Positions 18,514 through 27,474 of a stretch of 64,000 nt of DNA are shown here, in pieces. Below the pieces are notes generated by a model. It had not been told where the DNA came from. It was given only the letters and a program-made list of their open reading frames with translations, and did not search any database. The DNA comes from Mitsuaria sp. 7 (GTDB lineage Bacteria; Pseudomonadota; Gammaproteobacteria; Burkholderiales; Burkholderiaceae_C), in the NCBI RefSeq assembly GCF_001653795.1, contig NZ_CP011514.1, positions 1,424,163 to 1,488,162 on the forward strand. The letters are read 5' to 3'. Numbering within the stretch: position 1 is the stretch's first letter; every line of letters starts with the position of its first letter. The position numbers and the translations under genes are program-made.

Positions 18514-19056
18514 ATGATCAAGCTCAACAAGACCTTCACATCGCCCTCCGCCGCTGCCTGGATCACCGCCGGCGCGGTGCTGTCGGCCGTCATGATCGTG
18601 ACCACGCCGGCGTTCGCGGCCGGGGCGTCGTCCCATGCGTCCAAGTCCGACATCCAGTCGACTTACGAGCAGGAACGCGCCAACTGCCTCGCCGGCAAGA
18701 CCGGCCAGGCGCAGGCCGCCTGCCTGAAGGAAGCCGGGGCGGCGCGCCAGGAAATGCAGCGCGGCAACCTCCGGACGGCGAGCACGCAGGATCTGGCCAA
18801 CAACGCGATGCTGCGCTGCCAGCGCGTCGCCGAGGAAGACCGCGAGGACTGCCGCATGATGGTCATGGGGCAGGGCACGCGCGACGGCAGCGTGCAGAGC
18901 GGCGGCATCCTGACCCGCATCGACCGCATGGTGCAGGAGAACCCGACGGCGGCGGGCATTCCGTCCGCCCCGGCCACGCCGCCCAGCGCCACGATGCGTC
19001 CGGGTCCCGACGTCCCGCCCCCGCGCCAGCCCAAGGCCAGCGCGCCGGCCCGTTGA
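18514..19056 (+). CDS. Exported hypothetical protein, Cys-containing
   Basis: This 180-residue protein starts at ATG 18514 after AAAGGAACC. It has a signal peptide ending TPAFAAG. The mature part is helical and charged, with paired cysteines (ERANCLAGKTGQAQAACLKE, CQRVAEEDREDC). The C-terminal third is rich in Pro and Ala (APATPPSATMRPGPDVPPPR) and likely disordered. The ANC...AQAACLKEAGAARQE pattern is seen in secreted hypothetical proteins of Burkholderiales. No function can be assigned. Confidence 0.75.
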   Translation: MIKLNKTFTSPSAAAWITAGAVLSAVMIVTTPAFAAGASSHASKSDIQSTYEQERANCLAGKTGQAQAACLKEAGAARQEMQRGNLRTASTQDLANNAMLRCQRVAEEDREDCRMMVMGQGTRDGSVQSGGILTRIDRMVQENPTAAGIPSAPATPPSATMRPGPDVPPPRQPKASAPAR

Positions 19057-19078
19057 TCTCTCGAAGAGGAGCGACACC

Positions 19079-19282
19079 ATGCTGATCAAACGCCTCCTGC
19101 CGCTCGCGCTGTCGAGCCTGGCCGGCTACGCCCTCTGGCAATGGCAGACCCGGCGCTTCGAGCAACGGCACAAGACGTCGCACGCGCATCCCGAGGAAGT
19201 CACCACCTGGGAAGGCGAGGGCGGCGCGCTGCACGGCACGGGTCCGCACATGGGACCCGAGCCCGTCAAGACCACGCCTTGA
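19079..19282 (+). CDS. Small membrane-anchored hypothetical protein
   Basis: This 67-residue protein has one hydrophobic N-terminal segment (LLPLALSSLAGYALWQW) followed by a His- and Glu-rich tail (RHKTSHAHPEEVTTWEGEGG). It starts 22 nt after the previous stop with GAGGAG before the ATG, and a strong terminator follows. The two genes therefore form a short transcription unit. Function unknown. Confidence 0.6.
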   Translation: MLIKRLLPLALSSLAGYALWQWQTRRFEQRHKTSHAHPEEVTTWEGEGGALHGTGPHMGPEPVKTTP

Positions 19283-19331
19283 CGCCACTCACGACTTGAC
19301 CCTGCCGACGGCAGTTGACGAGCGACAAGAA

Positions 19332-19357
19332 AAAGGCGCCTCTTGCGAGGCGCCTTT
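19332..19357 (+). terminator. Bidirectional-type terminator
   Basis: A perfect stem AAAGGCGCCTC / GAGGCGCCTTT with loop TTGC. It has A's before and T's after, so it can serve both the small plus-strand unit and the convergent OmpA gene. Confidence 0.88.
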
Positions 19358-19390
19358 GTCATGCGAGCGCCGGAGCGCTTCCGCGGAGGA

Positions 19391-20056
19391 TCAACCGCCC
19401 GAGCCTTGTTGCGGTTCGCGCAGGAATATCTCGACGCGGCGGTTCTTGGCGCGGCTCTCGGCCGTGTCGTTGGACACGAGCGGCTCGCGCGAGCCACGAC
19501 CGGCGACCTCGACGCGATCGGCACGGACACCACGGTCGGCCAGGTAGCCCCGCACGCTCTCCGCTCGACGCAGCGACAAGGGGTCGTTGATCGCATCGGA
19601 GCCGGTGTTGTCGGTGTGGCCGACCACCCGCACCACCGTCGGCGACGGATTGCTGTTCAACCCGTTCGCGAAGGCGTCCAGCACCGGACGCAGCCGCGGT
19701 TCGACCGTGGCGCTGTTGGTCGCGAACGAGATGTCGCTGGGCACGTCCAGTTTCAGCTGGTTGTCCGCAGTGCGCGTCACTTCGACGCCGGTGCCCTGCG
19801 TGGCCTGTTCCATCGCGCGGCGCTTGTCCTCCATGTGGCGTGACCAGACGTTGCCGGCCACGGCGCCGAGCGCGCCGCCGATCAGCGCGCCGGTGCCCGC
19901 CTTGCCGCCCGTGGCGGAACTGAGGACGGCGCCCGAGACGGCCCCGATCGCCGCGCCGCCCGCGGTGCCGCGCTGGCGGTCGTCCATGTTGGCGCAGCCG
20001 GCCAGGACGGCGGCCGCCAGGGCGGCCGCGGCCAGTCGGGTATGTCGCATCTGCAT
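19391..20056 (-). CDS. OmpA-family lipoprotein with glycine-zipper
   Basis: The protein is 221 residues from ATG 20056, chosen because AAGGAGAAG lies just before it; upstream Mets lack a signal. It is a lipoprotein (VLAGCANMDD) with a glycine-zipper segment (GTAGGAAIGAVSGAVLSS and GALIGGALGAVAGN). The C-terminal OmpA domain has DISFATNSATVEP, VVGHTDNTGSDAIN, LSLRRAESVRGYL and ESRAKNRRVEIFL. It anchors the outer membrane to peptidoglycan; the zipper may insert in membrane. It is transcribed away from the EAL-HDOD gene. Confidence 0.93.
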   Translation of the reverse strand: MQMRHTRLAAAALAAAVLAGCANMDDRQRGTAGGAAIGAVSGAVLSSATGGKAGTGALIGGALGAVAGNVWSRHMEDKRRAMEQATQGTGVEVTRTADNQLKLDVPSDISFATNSATVEPRLRPVLDAFANGLNSNPSPTVVRVVGHTDNTGSDAINDPLSLRRAESVRGYLADRGVRADRVEVAGRGSREPLVSNDTAESRAKNRRVEIFLREPQQGSGG

Positions 20057-20403
20057 GTTGCTTCTCCTTGTGATCCGGGAAAGAAAACCCAACGACCCGG
20101 GAGGCGGTGCCGCCGCCCGCGCGAGGCAGTATCCCCGCGCGGCAGCGGACCCGTTCCAGGTCCGGAGGGTGAGTTGCCCGCGCCTCGCACCGGGGTTCCG
20201 GTCCGGGCGCGTGTCCGACGGGTGACGGAAGAGGGCAAGTGCGGCACCCGCCTCATCCCTCGTGTCGCCCCCCTTGTTCCAGTCGGTGGCCCCCTCCCAT
20301 AACTGCTATCCCCTCCCGGGGGATGACACGTGTTTGTTATTCAGCGTCCGGCCCCGGGTTCTTAGCATGAAGCCTTCTTCGCTACCCGCTCCGCGGAGTG
20401 CCC
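20057..20403. other. Divergent intergenic region, no gene seen
   Basis: This 347-nt region separates the OmpA gene (minus) and EAL-HDOD gene (plus). It contains an ATCCCC-N5-GGGGAT inverted repeat (20308-20324) about 80 nt before the EAL-HDOD start, followed by a rare AT-richer stretch (GTTTGTTATTC). No convincing open frame or small RNA was seen. Confidence 0.5.
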
Positions 20404-21633
20404 ATGTCCCGCTCGTCCGAACCCGGTCACACCCCCGTCAGCGGTGTGGATCTCTCCCCCATTCCGCCGTCCCCGCCGTCCCCGCTGCCATTGTGCGACC
20501 AGGCGGACTGGCAGGCCGAACACCTCGGCTCCCACCTCCGCTACGCCATGCAACCGGTCATCGATCGGGCCGGTCGCGTCGTGGCCACCGAACTGCTGTT
20601 CCGCTGGAATGCCAGCGACGACGGCGTCGGCCCGGAACTCGGCGCCTACGCGACGGCCGCGGCCCTCTCCGGCGCGCTGATCGATGGCGAGCTGCTGATC
20701 GATGCGCCCGCCGCGGAGCACCCCATCGGCGATCTGCTGGTCAACATGGACCGCCGCACGCTGATGAGTCCGATCGCCGAAGCGTTGACGCCCGATGTCG
20801 GTGTGATCGAGCTGCTGGAAACCGTCGTCGTGGACGCCCCGCTCATGCGGCGCATCCAGGACCTTCATGGCCGGGGCTACCGTTTCGCCCTGGACGACAT
20901 CGTCCGCGCGGACGACGCGCGATGGGCGCTGGCCCCCTGGGTGCAGTTCGCCAAGATCGATGTCGTCGGACTTGACGCGGAGCAACTGCCGGCACTGGTC
21001 CGCCAGGCGCATGGCCTCGGCCTGGCGGTCATCGCCGAGAAGATCGAGGATGACGAGGCTTTCCAGCGCGCGCGCCGTGCGGGCGCCGACTATTTCCAAG
21101 GCTACGGCATCGCCCGCCCGACGACCCAGGCCGTGCCCGCGTTGCCGGGCTGCGATGCGAACGTGGTCGGACAGCTGTTCCTGCTGGCGCGCTCGGGGGT
21201 CTCGGCCTCGTCGCTCGCGCTGATCGCGGGACGTCACCCGGCCTTGGTCGCGCGACTGCTGCGTGTCCAGGCGATCCATGCGCCCCACGGCGCGGCGACC
21301 GCGGAATCGCTGACGGATGTGCTGATGGCGCTGCCGCGCGCGGTGCTGGTCGCCTGGTTGGCGGTGTTCAACATCGCCGCCGTGCATGGACGGGATCGGG
21401 ACCTGGCGCGGCTGCTGCGCGGTGAATTGGCCGAAGGGCGGCTGCGGCTGCGTCGTGAGGGACTGGGGAGTACGTCGGGCGCGCTGGAGCGGGCCTCCTT
21501 CGTGCTGTGCAAGCAGCTGCTGCGCATGCGCCTGTTGTCCAGGCCCGCCGCGGCGTTCTCGTCGATCTTCGGTCCCGGCAAGTCCGCTCGAGGCGGCACA
21601 TCCGGCGGAGGCCTGGCGATGGCCGCCGCTTGA
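20404..21633 (+). CDS. EAL-HDOD signalling protein (YuxH-like, degenerate EAL)
   Basis: This 409-residue protein starts at ATG 20404; a GTG six nucleotides earlier is possible. It has an N-terminal EAL fold (about 35-235) and a C-terminal HDOD part (about 240-385, FLLARSGVSASSLALIAGRHP onwards). The EAL signature reads ELL (ATELLFRW). The DDFG acidic pair is DDIV, AEKIED and YFQGYGIARP remain, and several metal ligands differ. It probably lacks phosphodiesterase activity and instead binds c-di-GMP or a partner. It converges on the type I secretion operon, four nucleotides from the LuxR gene end, and could tie c-di-GMP to adhesin export. Confidence 0.85.
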   Translation: MSRSSEPGHTPVSGVDLSPIPPSPPSPLPLCDQADWQAEHLGSHLRYAMQPVIDRAGRVVATELLFRWNASDDGVGPELGAYATAAALSGALIDGELLIDAPAAEHPIGDLLVNMDRRTLMSPIAEALTPDVGVIELLETVVVDAPLMRRIQDLHGRGYRFALDDIVRADDARWALAPWVQFAKIDVVGLDAEQLPALVRQAHGLGLAVIAEKIEDDEAFQRARRAGADYFQGYGIARPTTQAVPALPGCDANVVGQLFLLARSGVSASSLALIAGRHPALVARLLRVQAIHAPHGAATAESLTDVLMALPRAVLVAWLAVFNIAAVHGRDRDLARLLRGELAEGRLRLRREGLGSTSGALERASFVLCKQLLRMRLLSRPAAAFSSIFGPGKSARGGTSGGGLAMAAA

Positions 21634-21637
21634 GACC

Positions 21638-22303
21638 TCACTCGTCGATCAACCCGTGCAGCCGGGCCACGCTGGTGGCCATGGCACGGGAGTTGACGTT
21701 CAGCTTGCGATAGATCGACCGCAGGTGCTGATTCACCGTGAAGCGGGAGATGGACAGGCGGCTGCCGATGTCGACGATCGGCAGCCCTTCGATCAGCAGG
21801 TTCAGAACGCTCCATTCGCGTTGACCCAGGCCGAGTTCCTTGAGCTTCTGCCCCTTGTCCACCTTGGGCTTCACGCCGGTCTCCAGGCTCTCGAGCTTGT
21901 CGAGCACCAGGCGGGACACGGCGGGGCTCAGGGGCGCGTGGCCGTTGTGGGTGGCGATGATCTTGTCGATCAGGCTGGGCTGGATCTCTTCCTTCAGCAG
22001 GTAGCCGGAAGCCCCCGAGCGCAGGCTGCGCATCACGTGCTTGGCATCGCCGAAGGTGCTGATCACGATGCTGTGCGCATCGGGGCACTTCTCGTCGATC
22101 AGCTTGATCAGGTCGATGCCGTCCACGTCAGGCAGGCCGAGGTCGACCAGGTAGATGTCGGCACGATTGGCGAGGATCGCGGAGACCGATTCCCCGCGAT
22201 TGCGGCCGATGCCCACGATCTGGCAGGCACTGCTGGCCGACACGACGTCGATCAGGCGCTGGAGGACGGTGGCATCGTCTTCGATGATGGTGACGGTGAT
22301 CAT
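21638..22303 (-). CDS. LuxR/NarL-type response regulator
   Basis: This 221-residue protein has a receiver (TIIEDDATVLQRL, phospho-acceptor D54 in IYLVDLGLPDVDG, SIVISTFGD, GYLLKEE) and a C-terminal LuxR helix-turn-helix (about 155-218). The latter is somewhat atypical: LGLGQREWSVLNLLIEGLP, then VDIGSRLSISRFTVNQHLRSIYRKL. It is the last gene of the TolC-ABC-HlyD operon, with no kinase next to it. It probably controls the exporter or its unseen substrate. The 20-bp palindrome upstream of the operon is a possible target. Confidence 0.9.
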   Translation of the reverse strand: MITVTIIEDDATVLQRLIDVVSASSACQIVGIGRNRGESVSAILANRADIYLVDLGLPDVDGIDLIKLIDEKCPDAHSIVISTFGDAKHVMRSLRSGASGYLLKEEIQPSLIDKIIATHNGHAPLSPAVSRLVLDKLESLETGVKPKVDKGQKLKELGLGQREWSVLNLLIEGLPIVDIGSRLSISRFTVNQHLRSIYRKLNVNSRAMATSVARLHGLIDE

Positions 22304-22408
22304 GGCATGTTCCCCTGTAGTTCGGAGTTGTTGTTGCTGATGGTCGATGAAGAGGGATGACGTGAAGTGAGTGGTGCTCGCGCAAGCGTCGTGCGGTCGC
22401 CACGGCTT

Positions 22409-23563
22409 TCAGCGCTCGCCGAGGGATTCCGACACCGTTTTCCTGACCGGCTTGAGCAGGTAGTCCAGCACCGTGTGACGGCCCGTGATGATCTCCGCCG
22501 TCGCCGTCATGCCGGGCTGGATCACGATGCGATCGGCCTTCTCGCCCTTGAAACGCTTCCCGCTGATGCGGATGTGGGTGCGGTAGTAGGCCTGTTCGCC
22601 TTGCGCGGTGCGCTCGGTCAGGGCGTCCGGGCTGACGTAGGTCACGCTGCCGTCGAGGGCGCCGTAGATGCTGTAGTCGAAGGCGTCCACCTTGACCACG
22701 GCCGGCATGCCGGGCCGGATGAATCCGATGTCGACGGCGCGCAGCCGGGCCTCGATGATCAGGTCTTCCCCGGTGGGCAGCAGCTGCATGATCTCGTCGC
22801 CCGGTCGCAGGACCGCGCCCTCGGTGGTCAGCGTGATCAGGTTGACGATGCCGTCGACCGGCGCTCGCAGCTGCGTGTGTTCCAGGTTGCCGCGACGGTC
22901 GTTCAGCATCTGCTGCACGCTGGCGAGCTCCTCTTCGGTCTTGGCCAGTTCGGCCTGGGAATCCTGGAGGAAGCGGTTGCGGCGCAAGGTGACCTGGCCC
23001 GCCGCCTCGTTCGCGGTGCGCTGCAGCCGCAGATACTCGGCCGCGCTGATGTCGCCGGCCTTGTAAAGGGGCTCGTTGAGTTCGGCCTCGCGCCGGGCGA
23101 GATCGGCGGACGTCGTCAGCACCGCCAGCTCTTCCTGCAGGGCCGTGCGGCGGCGTTCGTAGAGCTTGCGCTGCAGCTCGTTGAACGGGCCCGAGCCGGC
23201 GGGGCGGTAGGGCGTCCCCAGCGTCTCGGCCCGCAGGCGCGCCAGCGATGCGTTCAGCGCATCGGCCTTTTCGCTGGAGTCCGCCAGCGCGGCGCTGGCC
23301 TTGGTGTTGTCGAGTTGCGCCAGCAGGGCGCCCTTGCGGACCGCGTCTCCCTCGCGCACAAAGAGCTTTTCCACCACACCTCCGTCGGGCGCCTGGATCA
23401 CCTGTGTGCGAGAGGATGCCATGACCTTGCCGCCAGCGCGAGTCACCTGCTCGATCTGCGCCTGCGAGGCCCACCACAAGCCGGCACCCAGCGCCGTCAC
23501 CGTGGCGAGGACGGTCCAGCGCACCCGCGCTTGACTGTCGTGGAAGGGGTTGGTCGTTGTCAT
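22409..23563 (-). CDS. HlyD-family type I secretion adaptor
   Basis: This 384-residue adaptor has a short cytoplasmic tail, one membrane helix (about 16-33), a biotinyl-lipoyl half-motif (QVIQAPDGGVVEKLFVREGD) and a long coiled-coil hairpin (about 90-220). The HlyD C-terminal domain (RPGMPAVVKVDAFDYSIYGALDGSVTYVS) closes with IQPGMTATAEIITG. It links the ABC protein to the TolC channel. The layout is that of LapC-like adaptors used for giant adhesins. Confidence 0.93.
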   Translation of the reverse strand: MTTTNPFHDSQARVRWTVLATVTALGAGLWWASQAQIEQVTRAGGKVMASSRTQVIQAPDGGVVEKLFVREGDAVRKGALLAQLDNTKASAALADSSEKADALNASLARLRAETLGTPYRPAGSGPFNELQRKLYERRRTALQEELAVLTTSADLARREAELNEPLYKAGDISAAEYLRLQRTANEAAGQVTLRRNRFLQDSQAELAKTEEELASVQQMLNDRRGNLEHTQLRAPVDGIVNLITLTTEGAVLRPGDEIMQLLPTGEDLIIEARLRAVDIGFIRPGMPAVVKVDAFDYSIYGALDGSVTYVSPDALTERTAQGEQAYYRTHIRISGKRFKGEKADRIVIQPGMTATAEIITGRHTVLDYLLKPVRKTVSESLGER

Positions 23564-23622
23564 CTACGTTCTCTTGATGTCGGGAGTTCCGGGGGCGTTC
23601 GCGCGGCTCTTCAAAGGACGCT

Positions 23623-25767
23623 TCACGCGGCCTGCTCGGCGGCCACGGGCCCCGCTGCCAGTGCCGGTCGGCCCTGCAGCCTGGCCAGCACCTCGTCCCG
23701 CGGTCCATCGGCCAGGACGCCCTGCGGCGAGAGCACGATGACGCGGTCGACCAGCGCCAGCATCGACAGGCGATGGGTCACCAGCAGCAGCGTCGCCTCG
23801 GGCTTGAGCAGGTGCTGCATCAGGCGGACGGTGGCCTGTTCGAGTCCGTCGTCCATGCCCGAGGTCGGCTCGTCGAGCAGCCATACCGCGCGATCGGCCA
23901 GGACGAGGCGCGTCAGCGCCACGAGTTGACGCTGCCCGCCCGACAGGCCGCGGCCGCCTTCCGAGAGCTTGCGGTCCAGGCCCAGCGGATGCCGGGCGAC
24001 CATGGACCACAGGCCGGTCTTCTGGCAGGCGGCGACCAGGTGGTCATCGCTGACGTCGGGCAGTCCGAACAGGAGGTTGTCGCGCAGCGTGCCGGAGAAC
24101 AGCCATGCGTGCTGCGGGCAATAGGCCAGGTGGCTCGCACGCCATCCGGCGTGGATCTGCTGCTGGTCGATGCCGTCCAGATAGACAGTGCCCCGCGTCG
24201 GTTTGCTCAGGCCGCAGGCGAGCGACAGGAGCGTGGTCTTGCCGGCGCCGATGGTCCCCAGGATGGCGACCTTCTCGCCGGGGAGGAACCGCAGGTGGCC
24301 GAAACGCAGGGGCTCCTTCTGGCCGGGATAGGCGAATTCGACGTCCTCGAAGCGCAGTTCGCCGTGCAGGACCTGCGGCACGATGGCGCGGTCCATGCCG
24401 TCGTTGTCCACCTGCAGCCGGAAGATCGCGTCGAGCGCCTTCATGGACGCCCGGGCGCTGCCCAGTTGCACGAGCAAGGGCGGGATGGAGGCCAGCGGCG
24501 ACAGCACGCGACCCGACAGGATCGAGCAGGCCACGATCGCGCCTTGCGTCAGATGCCCGTCGATGGCGAGCACGGCGCCGACACAGATCAGGGCGATGTA
24601 GCTCGCCTGCTGCAGGGCGGCGGAGATGTACGAGGTGGTGTCGCTCTCATGCTTGAGGGCCAGGCTTTGCGCGGCGTTCACCTCGCACAGCGCCGCCCAG
24701 CGGGCCTCGAAGCGCCAGGTCGCGCCGAGGCCCTTGATCGCCTCGGTCCCTTCGATGGTCTCGACCAGCAGGCCGGTCTTGGCATTCGCCCCGGACTGGC
24801 TGCTCGCGGTCAGCCGGGCGATGCGTCGGGCCCGCATCAGTCCCGTCAGCACGGTCACGCCGAAGAGCACCACCGCAGGCAGTGCCATCCAGAAGCCGCC
24901 GATCGCCGCGATCACAAGCGCGAAGATCAGCGCCATCGGCATGTCGAAGAGGAGGAACAGCGTGCTGGCCGACAGGATGCCGCGGATCGACTCGAAGCTC
25001 TGCACCTGCGATGCCAGCGTCCCGACGGAACCGGGGCGCTGATCCATCCGGACCGCGTTCAGCCGTGCCATCAACGCATTGGAGATGCCGACATCCAGTT
25101 GCTTCAACCGCGGTTCGAGCAGCGAGGCCCGCGCCAGCTTCAGCAGGAACTCGATCACCACCGCCAGACCCACGCCCAGGGTGAGGACCCACAGGGTCTC
25201 GTGCCCCTGGCTCGGGATGACGCGGTCGTAGACCTGCATCGAGAAGAACGAGATGGCGATGCCGATCGTCGCAAGCACCAGCGACAGGCCTGCGGCTTCC
25301 ATGAAGATCGGCCACTGGCCCCGGACTTGCGCGAGCATCATGCCGCGCGCGCTGCGGCTCGTGGCGCGGTGGGTCTCGTGGTCCACCACCGCGTGCAGGC
25401 AGGGCTGGTCGTCCAGCACGAGTTCACGGCGGACCTGATCGGGGCCCGCGCAGGTCCAGAGCCCTTCGGGCGTGCGCGCGGTGATCACCTGCCAGCCGTG
25501 CTCGGCGTGGTGGCACACCAGCGGCAACGCGGCGAGCTGCGGTGCGTCGAGCAGCACGAAACGGCTCTGCTGATCCAGCGCACCAGCCAGCAGGCGCGCG
25601 CCGTCGAGTTCCTCGCCGGTCAGCCCCAACTCCGCCTGACGTTGGCGGACCAGCGCGGCGGGCACGGGGCGTCCCTTCAGGCGCAACCAGTGGGTGAGGG
25701 TGGTCACAAGGGCGACCGAGGGAAGCGACGACGCGGGCGTCGTTCGCTTGAAGGGATTCCATGTCAT
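23623..25767 (-). CDS. Type I secretion ABC transporter with degenerate C39-like domain (LapB/HlyB-like)
   Basis: The protein is 714 residues from ATG 25767 (MTWNPFKRTT); the open frame extends upstream only as a shadow of the TolC gene. An N-terminal C39-like domain (about 30-160) lacks an obvious catalytic Cys, as in RTX and adhesin exporters. The membrane domain (about 170-460) contains FFSMQVYDRVIPSQGHETLWVLTLGV, the hallmark of type I systems. The ATPase has Walker A GTIGAGKTT, signature LSGGQRQLVALTRLVL, and Walker B VWLLDEPTSGMD. It would power export of a large Ca2+-binding adhesin. No such substrate gene is in the window. Confidence 0.93.
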   Translation of the reverse strand: MTWNPFKRTTPASSLPSVALVTTLTHWLRLKGRPVPAALVRQRQAELGLTGEELDGARLLAGALDQQSRFVLLDAPQLAALPLVCHHAEHGWQVITARTPEGLWTCAGPDQVRRELVLDDQPCLHAVVDHETHRATSRSARGMMLAQVRGQWPIFMEAAGLSLVLATIGIAISFFSMQVYDRVIPSQGHETLWVLTLGVGLAVVIEFLLKLARASLLEPRLKQLDVGISNALMARLNAVRMDQRPGSVGTLASQVQSFESIRGILSASTLFLLFDMPMALIFALVIAAIGGFWMALPAVVLFGVTVLTGLMRARRIARLTASSQSGANAKTGLLVETIEGTEAIKGLGATWRFEARWAALCEVNAAQSLALKHESDTTSYISAALQQASYIALICVGAVLAIDGHLTQGAIVACSILSGRVLSPLASIPPLLVQLGSARASMKALDAIFRLQVDNDGMDRAIVPQVLHGELRFEDVEFAYPGQKEPLRFGHLRFLPGEKVAILGTIGAGKTTLLSLACGLSKPTRGTVYLDGIDQQQIHAGWRASHLAYCPQHAWLFSGTLRDNLLFGLPDVSDDHLVAACQKTGLWSMVARHPLGLDRKLSEGGRGLSGGQRQLVALTRLVLADRAVWLLDEPTSGMDDGLEQATVRLMQHLLKPEATLLLVTHRLSMLALVDRVIVLSPQGVLADGPRDEVLARLQGRPALAAGPVAAEQAA

Positions 25768-25865
25768 GGCGGGCGTCTCGCGGGTGGCGATGGGCAGGGG
25801 GGCGCTGCGGGAGGTGCTGCGGGAGTTACGGCGGACGTTGCTGAAGAAGACGGACGTCGACCCGC

Positions 25866-27239
25866 TCAACCGGGCGACGGGCCGCCGTCCAGGAGCAGGC
25901 GCAGGCGGTACAGGCCGGCGCGTTCGTCGATCGCGGCGTCGCGCTGGGACTGACGGGTGGCGTAGGCCTCGCGGACCATGTTCAGCAGGTCCAGCCACGC
26001 GCGTTTGCCGGCATCGAACTGGCGTCGGTACGAGGCCAGCACCTCGTCGCCGGTCGCGGCCGTGAGCTCGGCGTTGCGCAGCGAGGCGACCGCCGCGGCA
26101 TGGCGGGTGAATTCCAGCTGGTAGTTGCTCAATTGGTCCTGTTCGGTCGCGGCGACCTGAGCCTCGGCCGCGGCGATCCGGGACCGGGCGGCATTCACGC
26201 CGGACAGGGCCGACAGTCCCCCCGGCAGTCCGGCCTGGATCACGAAGCCGATGCGATCGTCCTTGTAGGCACCGCTCTGACGGTCCAGGCGAAGGCTGAC
26301 GGTCGGCAGCAACGCGGCCTTGGCCTTGGTCAGTTCCTCGCGGTACAGGTCGACGTTGGCGCGCGCGATCGCCATCTCGGGCGAGAGCTGGATGCGGTCG
26401 AGCACCTGGTTCAGCGCCGGCGGCGCGGGGAGCTCCCCATCGAGCACGAGGCGCACGCCATCGTCGACGGGGCGGCGTGCCAGACGCTGCAGGCGGTCCC
26501 GCTGCAGGGCTTCCTCCAGCCGGGCCTGCGCCAGCTCGGCCTGCACGGCGCTCAGCCGGGAGGCCGCCAGCGCCGCGTCGGCATTGGTGGCCACGCCCGC
26601 CTGGTTGCGACGGCGGATCATCTCCAGCAGCCGCTGGTGCTCCGCGCGCAGCGCCTCCAGGCTGTCGACGCGACCGCGGACCTTGGCCCAGTCGGCCCAG
26701 GTCTGCACGATCCGCAGCTTCAATTGCAGCTGCGCGGACCGCAACTCCATCTCGCTGCTGCGCAGGCTGGTCCGTGCGGCGTTCAGGTTGGCCGACAGCA
26801 GCCCGCCCGTGTAGAGGGGCTGCTGGAGGCTCAGCATATTGACATACCGGCTGGTGCCGGCGGCGAGCTGGCGGGAGAAGCTGGGCGAGGGTCCGAACTG
26901 CCACTTCGCGGCGGTGACGCCATCCTCGGCGGCGGCGATCGAGGCACGGGCGCGCTCGATCGACGGATCCGCGGACAAGGCGCCGCCCAGGAAGTCGTCC
27001 ATGGCGAACCCCCAGGGCGCGGCGTTCGCAGGCAGCGGCGCGCTCGTGGATGACGCCACGAGGGGCGCTTCAGGCACGGGCTCGTCTGCCGCCTGACGCC
27101 CGTCGTCCGCGTGGGCCGCCAGGCAGATCAAAGCCAGCGCGGCGAGCGGATATCGCCAGCCGGCGGCGGTATCGATATTCGCCGATCGGAATGAGCGCAA
27201 GGGGCGCAAAGGAGTTTGGCGGTTCAAGGGGAAACCCAT
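25866..27239 (-). CDS. TolC-family outer-membrane channel of the type I system
   Basis: This 457-residue protein begins with an unusually long N-terminus before the hydrophobic WRYPLAALALICLAAHA, so a later start is possible. TolC repeats are clear (SADPSIERARASIAAAEDGV; YVNMLSLQQPLYTGGLLSANLNAA; LSPEMAIARANVDLYREELTKAKAALLPTVSL). It forms the outer-membrane duct for the ABC-HlyD pair encoded downstream. As the first gene of the operon it is preceded by an AT-rich region with a perfect 20-bp palindrome. Confidence 0.9.
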   Translation of the reverse strand: MGFPLNRQTPLRPLRSFRSANIDTAAGWRYPLAALALICLAAHADDGRQAADEPVPEAPLVASSTSAPLPANAAPWGFAMDDFLGGALSADPSIERARASIAAAEDGVTAAKWQFGPSPSFSRQLAAGTSRYVNMLSLQQPLYTGGLLSANLNAARTSLRSSEMELRSAQLQLKLRIVQTWADWAKVRGRVDSLEALRAEHQRLLEMIRRRNQAGVATNADAALAASRLSAVQAELAQARLEEALQRDRLQRLARRPVDDGVRLVLDGELPAPPALNQVLDRIQLSPEMAIARANVDLYREELTKAKAALLPTVSLRLDRQSGAYKDDRIGFVIQAGLPGGLSALSGVNAARSRIAAAEAQVAATEQDQLSNYQLEFTRHAAAVASLRNAELTAATGDEVLASYRRQFDAGKRAWLDLLNMVREAYATRQSQRDAAIDERAGLYRLRLLLDGGPSPG

Positions 27240-27351
27240 CGGGCTGTTTTCTATGCCCTCAGTTTCGTTTCCCGTCCTGCCGTCTCACAATGACATTTCC
27301 TTGCTAGCCTTTTGACGTCGACAACCATTGGTGGTTCATTTGTGCAAAGAA

Positions 27352-27371
27352 ACTAGCAAGTATTTGCTAGT
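27352..27371. promoter_or_regulatory. Perfect 20-bp palindrome, candidate operator
   Basis: The sequence ACTAGCAA-GTAT-TTGCTAGT has perfect 8-bp arms in an AT-rich patch between the TolC operon (start 27239) and the Cys-rich protein gene (start 27475). A third TTGCTAG half-site is at 27301-27307. The size fits a dimeric regulator. Which protein binds it is unknown. Confidence 0.6.
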
Positions 27372-27474
27372 ACCTTCCGGCATTCGAATGTCCCGCGAGT
27401 GCGCCATGTGGCCGTGCCCCGGGGGAATGGCGGTTGCCGGATGGCGGCACCTCTTACCTTGAGAAGGACCCGCG

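Noticed and set aside
27352..27371. Palindrome read as a quorum-sensing lux box
   Set aside because: The length fits, but the conserved CT and AG positions are displaced and no LuxI or autoinducer-type LuxR is nearby. It is kept only as an unassigned operator.
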